Source of the DNA: JAXHTH01 sp034211115
GTDB lineage: Bacteria > Planctomycetota > Phycisphaerae > Phycisphaerales > SM1A02
DNA: 24,351 nucleotides
Assembly (NCBI GenBank): GCA_034211115.1
Contig: JAXHTH010000292.1
Span: 1 to 24,351 of the forward strand
Direction of reading: 5' to 3'
The notes under the pieces: model-generated
Database searches by the model: none
Seen by the model: the letters and a program-made list of their open reading frames with translations, nothing else
What the model was told of the DNA's origin: nothing
Program-made: the position numbers and the translations under genes
Shown: one piece after another, positions 16,847 to 23,179 of the stretch
Position numbering within the stretch: the first letter of the stretch is position 1
Layout: the number at the start of each line of letters is the position of its first letter

Positions 16847-17038
16847 CTACTCGATGTATCCCAGGCCGCGAAGCTGCTGCTCGACCTGTTCATCCTCGTC
16901 GGCCTCGCCGATGCGATCCGCCTCGCGCTCGAGCACGTGGCGGATGAATTCATCGGTCGAGGCGTATCCGGCGCGCTCCGCGGCCTCTTTGAGCCGTTCG
17001 TAAAGCGCTTTGTCGATCCTGATCTTCGATCCGAACAT
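16847..17038 (-). CDS. Ribbon-helix-helix-like small protein with LGYI tail
   Basis: The product is 63 residues. The N-terminus fits a CopG/Arc-type ribbon-helix-helix fold: strand SKIRID (4-9), helix A about 10-24, a turn GYASTDE and helix B about 28-41 (FIRHVLEREADR). An acidic linker (EADEDEQ) leads to the C-terminal segment LRGLGYIE. RHH proteins bind DNA as dimers and often regulate their own operon. AGGGAG 8 bases before the ATG supports the start. It lies 26 bases after the Tat phosphodiesterase stop and 26 bases before the membrane-protein start. Its tail resembles the C-terminus of the sulfatase-like protein encoded at 21558-23033. With no toxin gene next to it, an antitoxin role is not supported. 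Confidence 0.65.
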   Translation of the reverse strand: MFGSKIRIDKALYERLKEAAERAGYASTDEFIRHVLEREADRIGEADEDEQVEQQLRGLGYIE

Positions 17039-17064
17039 GATGAACTCCCTTCACTGCCGCAGGT

Positions 17065-19116
17065 CTACGTCGCCGCCAGCACGTTCCGCCCCGTCATTTC
17101 GGCAGGCCGCGGCGCGCCGAATGCGCCGAGAATCGTCGGCGCGATGTCCGTCAGCGCCGGCGCCGTCATCCGGATGGGCTGCGTGGAGAACAGCACGCCG
17201 GGCATGAAGCGCGGCGCGATGCAGTGCGTCCCGCTCCAGCGATCGTGATTGTCCGACAGAACCTCTTCAGACAGCCCGCCCTGCACCGTCTTCCAGCTTG
17301 CCCGGTACCCCTCGCGGTAGCCGACGATCAGATCCGGCGCGACGCTCCCATCCGCGCCGGGGTACAGCGCGCGGCGATCGAAGACTCCTTCAATCGCGGG
17401 CGTCCCGTCCTCCTCCCTGAGCTGTGGCAGGTCGAGACTGATGCGCCGGGCCAGCGCATCGTGCTCCGAGGCATAGACGATGCCGTGCTTCTCCCGACCG
17501 CGCAGATTGAAATAGATCCCGTTCAGCCCGAGCGCGTAGGCGCGGGTGCGCGACCAGTCAACGTTCGTCAGCCAGTCGCCGCCGCTTCGATTCGACGCGT
17601 CGATCAGCGTCATGTAGCCGTGATCGACCAGCCAGGTGTTGATATCCACTTCCCGCCGGAAGGACGCGAACCCGTGATCGGAAAGAACGAGCAGCACGTC
17701 GTCGTCAACGAGACGGCTGAGCGTCTCCCCCACGATCGCGTCGGCGCGCTCGTACAGATCCTCGATGACGCCGGCATATCGGTCGCCCTGTTCCGGAAGC
17801 CGGCCCGGGTGGGTCGGGTCGCGGTCGCGCCAGAACATGTGCTGAACGAGATCGGTCGTTCCGAAGTAGGAGAACAGGCAGCCGCGCCTGAAGTCGCGGA
17901 TCGAATCATAATACTCGGCGATCTTCTCCTCGAGCACCAGGTCGGTCTGGGCGAGGAACTCGTCCTCGTTGAGCGCGCCCCGGCTCAGTGCCTTGGTGTC
18001 CTCGGGAATGCCGGTCGTGTAGAACCGTCCGTGGGCGCGGGCCAGTTCCGACGCGAAGTCCGGCGGCTCGCTGAGGGGATTCGCCGGCCGCTTCGGATCG
18101 ATGTTGATCGGGCTCACGTATAACTTAATGTGAGGATGCACCTCCTTCGCGCAGAAGCGCACCATTCCGGGAACCGACGTCGGCGCCTGCATCGCCGACA
18201 AGACCGCGCTGGCGGGGATGCGGGTCTGAAATCGAACGTCGACCCACGCGCTCCACTCGCCCGCCTTCAGGATGACGATCCGGTCATCGATCTCGATCTT
18301 CAGCACGCTCCCCTGCGGGTCGCGCACGATCCGGATCGGGAGTCTCATTCTGTCGCGCGCTCCCGAAGCGTCCGGCCGGCGAAGGAAGTTCTGCGGTCCC
18401 TCGAGCTCCGCATTCGCCGCGTTGTCCTTCATGTCAAGCTGGACAAAGCGCCCGCCGCCCACGCGGCGCTCCTTCACGAGCAGGTCGGACGCGAAGAGCG
18501 TGAACTCGCCGTAGGTCCCCAGCAGATCGGGCGTCCCCATCCCGCTCAGGCACCGGAAGCGCCCGATCTGTTCCGCCTCCGGCGGCGGGTACGTGGCCGG
18601 CACGTGATACAAGTCCACGTTTTCGCCGCTTGCGAGGAGCGCATCCCAGAACGTCGGACCGCGCCGCAGGCTCTTCACGGAGCCGCCCGTCAGCGGCAGC
18701 CGCCAGTCCCCGAGCGGAATCGACCAGTCATGCTCGGGCGGCACCGCCGCGGACAACGAGAAATACGGCTCCACCGCCAGCGCGGAACCCTTCGGATCGG
18801 GATCGCGGTGGATAAAATCATAGATATTATGTGTGCCGGGATCGGTGCCGCTTATGATGCTCGAAAATGCAACCGGCGTGATGGGCGGCGTGGTGGTGGC
18901 GATCGGGGCGAACCCGCCGCGCCGCGCGACGCGCCTGAAGTTGGGCATGCGCCCCGCATCCATCAACTGCCGCGTCAGGCCGGGATCGAGCCCGTCGAAG
19001 GCGAGGATGATCACGCGCCGCGGCCGGCCGCCCCGGTGCGCGCGGCGCCCGCACGAGCAGAGCACCGTCGCCCCCCCGGCCGACACCAGCGTTTTCAGGA
19101 ACGTTCGTCGACGCAT
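17065..19116 (-). CDS. Tat-exported lipoprotein, type I phosphodiesterase/alkaline-phosphatase superfamily
   Basis: The product is 683 residues. It starts with a Tat signal, RRRTFLK, and a short hydrophobic stretch ending in the lipobox-like VLCSC (Cys22), so it is probably a folded, lipid-anchored extracytoplasmic enzyme. The alkaline-phosphatase-superfamily core is complete: D41 in ILAFDGLDPGL, nucleophile T80 in PPITPVAFSSIISG, the Asp/His pair in TTDLVQHMFWRDRDPTHP, SDHGF, and the final His in WSGTHC. Such enzymes hydrolyse phosphodiesters or nucleotide pyrophosphates; the substrate here is unknown. The ATG at 19116 is chosen because it begins the twin-arginine motif and has GGAAAG upstream; the longer frame to 19314 overlaps the upstream gene. 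It overlaps that gene by 22 bases. It is a paralogue of it (shared VDWSRTR.YALGL, GREx.GIV and PD.IVGY..GYR.SW). Confidence 0.85.
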   Translation of the reverse strand: MRRRTFLKTLVSAGGATVLCSCGRRAHRGGRPRRVIILAFDGLDPGLTRQLMDAGRMPNFRRVARRGGFAPIATTTPPITPVAFSSIISGTDPGTHNIYDFIHRDPDPKGSALAVEPYFSLSAAVPPEHDWSIPLGDWRLPLTGGSVKSLRRGPTFWDALLASGENVDLYHVPATYPPPEAEQIGRFRCLSGMGTPDLLGTYGEFTLFASDLLVKERRVGGGRFVQLDMKDNAANAELEGPQNFLRRPDASGARDRMRLPIRIVRDPQGSVLKIEIDDRIVILKAGEWSAWVDVRFQTRIPASAVLSAMQAPTSVPGMVRFCAKEVHPHIKLYVSPINIDPKRPANPLSEPPDFASELARAHGRFYTTGIPEDTKALSRGALNEDEFLAQTDLVLEEKIAEYYDSIRDFRRGCLFSYFGTTDLVQHMFWRDRDPTHPGRLPEQGDRYAGVIEDLYERADAIVGETLSRLVDDDVLLVLSDHGFASFRREVDINTWLVDHGYMTLIDASNRSGGDWLTNVDWSRTRAYALGLNGIYFNLRGREKHGIVYASEHDALARRISLDLPQLREEDGTPAIEGVFDRRALYPGADGSVAPDLIVGYREGYRASWKTVQGGLSEEVLSDNHDRWSGTHCIAPRFMPGVLFSTQPIRMTAPALTDIAPTILGAFGAPRPAEMTGRNVLAAT

Positions 19117-21326
19117 AGCAGCGACTTTCCATCCATGTAACCGGGCTTGTCCACGCCCAGCAGTTCCAGCACCGTCGGCGCAATGTCGATGATCTCGGCT
19201 TTCTCCGTGTTCAGGGGGCGATTGCAGGCGAATATACCCGGCGCCAGCGCGGGGTGAATGCAATGATCTCCGCTCCAGGCCTTCGTGTTGTCCAAGAACA
19301 CCGTCGGGCCGCACGTGCCGATGACCGAATCCCAGGACACGCGGTAGCCGACGTTATAACCGACGATGATATCCGGCGCGGCATCAACATACGGTCCGTT
19401 GTAGACTGCCTTCCGCGGCATCGCCTCGTGGATCGCCTCCTGTCCCGTCTCCGGATCCTCCAGGCCGGTGAGCTCTTCGCACAATCCGTGCACGAGCGAT
19501 GGGATCTCGTCGCGCTCGACGATCCCCTCCCCCTCGCGCCCCTTCAGATTGAGATACATCCCGGCCAGGCCGAGCGCGTACACCCTCGTGCGCGACCAGT
19601 CGACATCGGCCAGGTACGGCGCGCCGGGCATCGAGGCCCCGGGTTTCAGATGCAGGTAGCCGTGCTCGCGCAGCCACGCGTTCAGGTCCACGCATCGTCG
19701 GAACGGCTTGAATCCGTGATCGGACATCACGAGCAGCACCGTCTTCTCGTCCAGCGTCTTCATGGTGCGTCCGACGAGAGCATCCATCCGTCGATACATG
19801 TCGCGGATCACGTGGCCGTGCGCCGCGCGCCCGGCCTCGTCGCCGGCGGGATGATCGGCATCGAGGAAGCGCCAGAACATGTGCTGGATGCGGTCCGGGC
19901 CGTCGAACACGCAGGCCACGAGCCCGCGCCGCACGCGGCTGACGGCGTCAAAGAACATCGCCTCCCGCTCGGCGTGGATGTCATACGCCTGGTCGAGAAA
20001 CGCCGTCTCATCCACGCGCTGCTCGGACAGCGCCCAGGTATCCTCGGCCAGTCCCGCGGTGGCGAACGACCCGAGCAGGCGCGACAGGTAGATCGAGTAT
20101 CGCCTCGGATGCGAGATGGTCATGACCGGCCGGCCGGGGTGGATCTGGATCGGCGTCGCATAGAGCTCGAACGCCTCGTCGAAGCGGCGCAGCAGGAACC
20201 GGCAGAGCCCGCGCACCTTGACGATCCCGCCGGCACGGAACGCGACCTCGATCCAGTCGCTGTATTCGCCGACCCTCAGCGGCACGGACCGGCCGTTGAT
20301 GCGCAGGAGCGCCGAGCCGTCCGCGCGGCGATCGACGCGGAGCGGCGCGCGAAGATCGTGCCCGTTGCGGCGGAGCGGATCGTGCGGGCCGCGCAGAAAC
20401 GCGCGCACGGTGTCCCCGTCCCGCTCGGCGCGGATCACGTCGCCGCCCACCTCACCGTCCTGCGCCGGCGGGGCCACGTCGTGATCGGCGATGTACGAGA
20501 ACGTGCCGTGCGTTCCGCGCAGGTCCGGCACGCACATCGCCGAAAGCTGCACGCCGCGAAAACGATCGGGCGGGAACGTGATCGGGACCCGCAGCACCGC
20601 GCTGAAGATCCCCCGCTCCCCCAGCACGGTCCAGAACGGCTTGCTTCGGCGCAACCCGCGGATGTCGGGCCTGGAAAGCGGCACCACCAACCGGCCGATA
20701 TTAAGTGTGCGCCGCGGCGGGCGGAGCGAAATTGACGATTGACGCGGCTGATACGTCCGCGGATGCCGCGCGATGAAGTCGAAGATATTATGTTTTCCCG
20801 GGTTCGCCCCCGTCGCAAACGACGACCACGCGACCGGAGACAGCGGCGGGCAGGTCGTGCCCAGCCGGCCGTAGCATCCCTCATCGCGCATCCGACGAAG
20901 GTTCGGCATCTGCCCCTCGTCCATGAACCGCTCGGTCAGCGTCGGCTCCAGGCCGTCCAGCCCGAGGACGATGACGCGCCTGGCCTTCGCCCGGCGCAGC
21001 GCCCGCCCCCCGCGCAGGGTGCGCCAGATCAGCCGAATGGGATACGTGATGGCGAAGAAGATGGCGGAGATGAAGCCGGAGAAGACGGCGAAGAACGAGC
21101 CGAGCAGCGCGATCCCCGCCCCGGGCCCGATGTATGCCTGCGGGAGCGCGAGATCATCGGCCCCCTCGATCGCCCCCTGCCGCGCCCAGACCAGAGCGAG
21201 CACGATCAGGACGACCACGCCCCCGCCGCGGCGAAGCCGCTCCGCAGGCGGCGCGGCGCCGCGAGACCCCCGCGCGGCTTCCCGCCTCGATCCGGTCCTT
21301 ATCTCGCTGAGCGTTGTTTCCGACAC
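19095..21326 (-). CDS. Membrane-anchored type I phosphodiesterase/alkaline-phosphatase superfamily protein
   Basis: The product is 743 residues. The basic N-terminus is followed by a TM helix (about 36-48), a YIGPGAG motif (65-71) and a second hydrophobic region (about 72-100), then the enzyme domain. Core residues are D124 in VLGLDGLEPTL, Ser163 at the nucleophile position in PPLSPVAWSSFATG, the Asp/His pair in DGPDRIQHMFWRFLDADHP, SDHGF, and the last His in WSGDHC. The YIGPGAG membrane segment is, as I recall, common before such domains in planctomycete proteins. The substrate is unknown, perhaps lipid or polymer phosphodiesters. The GTG start is chosen because a perfect AGGAGG lies 9 bases before it; in-frame ATGs at 21434, 21452 and 21458 lack a spaced ribosome site and would add an Arg/Ala-rich extension. 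First gene of the four-gene minus-strand operon. Confidence 0.85.
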   Translation of the reverse strand: MSETTLSEIRTGSRREAARGSRGAAPPAERLRRGGGVVVLIVLALVWARQGAIEGADDLALPQAYIGPGAGIALLGSFFAVFSGFISAIFFAITYPIRLIWRTLRGGRALRRAKARRVIVLGLDGLEPTLTERFMDEGQMPNLRRMRDEGCYGRLGTTCPPLSPVAWSSFATGANPGKHNIFDFIARHPRTYQPRQSSISLRPPRRTLNIGRLVVPLSRPDIRGLRRSKPFWTVLGERGIFSAVLRVPITFPPDRFRGVQLSAMCVPDLRGTHGTFSYIADHDVAPPAQDGEVGGDVIRAERDGDTVRAFLRGPHDPLRRNGHDLRAPLRVDRRADGSALLRINGRSVPLRVGEYSDWIEVAFRAGGIVKVRGLCRFLLRRFDEAFELYATPIQIHPGRPVMTISHPRRYSIYLSRLLGSFATAGLAEDTWALSEQRVDETAFLDQAYDIHAEREAMFFDAVSRVRRGLVACVFDGPDRIQHMFWRFLDADHPAGDEAGRAAHGHVIRDMYRRMDALVGRTMKTLDEKTVLLVMSDHGFKPFRRCVDLNAWLREHGYLHLKPGASMPGAPYLADVDWSRTRVYALGLAGMYLNLKGREGEGIVERDEIPSLVHGLCEELTGLEDPETGQEAIHEAMPRKAVYNGPYVDAAPDIIVGYNVGYRVSWDSVIGTCGPTVFLDNTKAWSGDHCIHPALAPGIFACNRPLNTEKAEIIDIAPTVLELLGVDKPGYMDGKSLLCVDERS

Positions 21327-21335
21327 GCGCTTCAG

Positions 21336-21341
21336 CCTCCT
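21336..21341 (-). promoter_or_regulatory. Perfect Shine-Dalgarno fixing the start at 21326
   Basis: AGGAGG on the minus strand is separated by 9 bases from the GTG whose first base is 21326. This is the strongest ribosome site in the window, and it argues against the longer in-frame ATG starts upstream. Confidence 0.75.
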
Positions 21342-21490
21342 CAGCCGTCCTCTCGCGGTGACGCACCGCGCCGCCCCGCCGCGCGCCGCCGAAGGAACCG
21401 CGGAACGCTCCGATCCCCCATCGAACCAAGCCATCCTTCGCAATGGCGTCATCGGCATCACGGCGATCTGGCCGCTGGAACCGATGAAGT

Positions 21491-21515
21491 GTATCATTCT
21501 ACCCGAACAAATGCC
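21491..21515. promoter_or_regulatory. Probable bidirectional promoter island between the phosphodiesterase operon and the sulfatase-like gene
   Basis: This AT-richer patch stands out in the 231-base divergent gap. On the minus strand it holds TAGAAT (21501-21496) inside GGTAGAATGAT. On the plus strand it holds TATCAT (21492-21497). Both resemble -10 boxes, and they overlap. The plus-strand leader would be about 55 bases and the minus-strand leader about 165. No clear -35 boxes are seen. Confidence 0.35.
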
Positions 21516-21557
21516 GACGCTCCGAAACGGGCGTTGAATCATCCACGGAGACTGCCG

Positions 21558-23033
21558 GTGCGGCACCTGCGCGCAATCCTGCCGGGTTCGGCCCTTCTCG
21601 TCGCGATCCTCCTCGCCGGCTGCGGGCGGTCCGACGATGGCTCCGGCCCCGAGCCGACCTTCACCGCCGATGCGTCGTCGCCCAACATTCTCGTCATCTC
21701 GATCGATATGTTGCGGCCCGATCATCTTTCCTGCTACGGCCATGACAGTCCGACGAGCCCGCGGCTCGACGCGTTCGCCGCCGAGGGCGCGCTCTTCGAG
21801 CACGCGATCAGCAGCACGTCCTGGACGCTGCCCGCGCATGCGGCCCTCTTCACCGGGCTCGCCGATTCGGTGCACGGCTGCACGGACACCGACAAGCGGC
21901 TCGATCCGACCCGCCACACGCTCGCCGAGCGCCTGAACGCGGCGGGCTACGCGACCGCCGGTTTCTTCTCCGGCCCCTACCTTCATCCCGTCTTCGGGCT
22001 CGCCCAGGGATTCGACACCTACGTCGACTGCAGTTCGTACGCGGGTCGCACGATGAAGATCGTGGCCGAGCGCGGCACGACGGAAGGGCGGGATCTCATG
22101 CTCGCCTCCCACGCCGACATCACCAACCCCACCGTGTACGAAAACGTCAGCGCGTGGCTCGCCGCCAACGAGCGGCGGCCGTTCTTCCTGTTCATCCACA
22201 TGTGGGACGTGCATTTCGATTTCATCCCCCCGCCGCCGTACGACACGATGTTCGACCCCGACTACGACGGCGTCGTGGACGGCCGGAACTTCTTCTTCTC
22301 CGAGCGCATCAATCCCGACATGGCGCCGCGCGATCTCGAGCACGTGCTCGCCCTCTACGACGGCGAGATTGCCTGGACGGACATGCACGTGGGAAAGATC
22401 CTCGATGATCTCGAAGCGCTCGGCCTCGCCGACTCGACCCTCGTCATCATTCTCTCCGATCACGGCACCGAGTTCTTCGAGCACAACAACAAGGGACACC
22501 GCCAGACGCTGTACGAAGAGGTCATCCGCATCCCGATGATGGTCCGCTTCCCCGGCGTGATCGAGCCCGGCCAGCGGTTCTCCGAACAGGCGCGGATCAT
22601 CGATGTCCTGCCGACCGTGCTCGATTTCGCGGGCGCGCCGGCGCCGGGTGACGTGATGGGCCAGAGCCTGCGGCCCCTGCTCAGCGGCGGAACGCTTCCG
22701 CGCGACAATCTCGCCATCAGCGAACTCTATTCGATCGGCATCGAGCTGCGATCCTTCCGCCGCAACGAGCGGAAGATGCTCGAGGATGAGCTGAACGACA
22801 ACATCTACCTCTTCGATCTCGTCGAGGACCCGGGGGAGGAGAACCCGCTGCGTGACGCCGGCGCGCCGCTGCAATGGGTGCGCGACATGCTCGATGATGC
22901 CCGCCTGGGACGGCAGTGGCTGCGCGAGTTCCGCGCGTCGATGCCGCAGGCGACGGCCACGTCCGACATCCCCGAAGATCTCCGTCGCCAGCTCGAGAGC
23001 CTCGGCTACCTCGGCGGGGAAGACGAGGAATAG
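21558..23033 (+). CDS. Sulfatase-fold lipoprotein with Thr at the catalytic position
   Basis: The product is 491 residues with a lipoprotein signal (LLVAILLAGC, Cys22). The fold is the sulfatase branch of the alkaline-phosphatase superfamily: NILVISIDMLRPDHLSCYG (43-61), STSWTLPAHAALFTG (86-100), HMWDVHFDF, ILSDHGTEFFEH (D301, H302), KGHRQTLYEEVIRIP and IDVLPTVLDFAGAP. True sulfatases have CxPSR, whose Cys becomes formylglycine. Here the aligned segment is T90-L-P-A-H, so formylglycine cannot form and Thr would be the nucleophile, as in LtaS-type phosphoglycerol transferases and phosphodiesterases. A phosphorus substrate is therefore more likely than a sulfate ester. GGAG 7 bases upstream supports the GTG start. 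It is divergent from the phosphodiesterase operon. The C-terminus, LESLGYLGGEDEE, is a tail common in sulfatase-like proteins and recalls the small RHH protein encoded at 16847-17038. Confidence 0.85.
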   Translation: MRHLRAILPGSALLVAILLAGCGRSDDGSGPEPTFTADASSPNILVISIDMLRPDHLSCYGHDSPTSPRLDAFAAEGALFEHAISSTSWTLPAHAALFTGLADSVHGCTDTDKRLDPTRHTLAERLNAAGYATAGFFSGPYLHPVFGLAQGFDTYVDCSSYAGRTMKIVAERGTTEGRDLMLASHADITNPTVYENVSAWLAANERRPFFLFIHMWDVHFDFIPPPPYDTMFDPDYDGVVDGRNFFFSERINPDMAPRDLEHVLALYDGEIAWTDMHVGKILDDLEALGLADSTLVIILSDHGTEFFEHNNKGHRQTLYEEVIRIPMMVRFPGVIEPGQRFSEQARIIDVLPTVLDFAGAPAPGDVMGQSLRPLLSGGTLPRDNLAISELYSIGIELRSFRRNERKMLEDELNDNIYLFDLVEDPGEENPLRDAGAPLQWVRDMLDDARLGRQWLREFRASMPQATATSDIPEDLRRQLESLGYLGGEDEE

Positions 23034-23140
23034 GCCGCGAAATGCCCCATGCGCGGACCTCCGTCGCGCCTGCGAGGCCGGTCGTCGCAAAGCCGGCGGG
23101 AATGCGATGTTGATCCTGTCTCCAGAGTCCTGGCCGCGGT

Positions 23141-23146
23141 TACAAT
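23141..23146 (+). promoter_or_regulatory. Possible -10 box for the hydrolase gene
   Basis: TACAAT within GGTTACAATGATGG lies 33 bases before the ATG at 23180, giving a leader of about 27 bases with a good AGGAG ribosome site. It closely resembles TAGAATGAT in the divergent gap at 21496. No good -35 box is visible at 17 bases. Confidence 0.4.
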
Positions 23147-23179
23147 GATGGCGTCGAACGTGAGGCGAGGAGAACCACC

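Noticed and set aside
16847..17038. Antitoxin interpretation of the RHH-like protein
   Set aside because: Neither flanking gene resembles a toxin; both are envelope proteins.
18811..18838. AT-rich patch inside the Tat phosphodiesterase gene that resembles a promoter
   Set aside because: It encodes the conserved HNIYDFI segment. The paralogue has a similar AT-rich patch (about 20784-20794) for the same motif, so protein constraint explains it.
19254..20735. A 493-codon plus-strand frame opposite the membrane-anchored phosphodiesterase
   Set aside because: The minus strand holds all conserved metal-site motifs. The antisense product is His/Arg/Ala-rich without a fold.
21327..23090. Upstream extension of the 19095-21326 frame, antisense to the sulfatase-like gene
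   Set aside because: The perfect AGGAGG before GTG 21326 and the low-complexity sequence upstream show it is not part of the protein.
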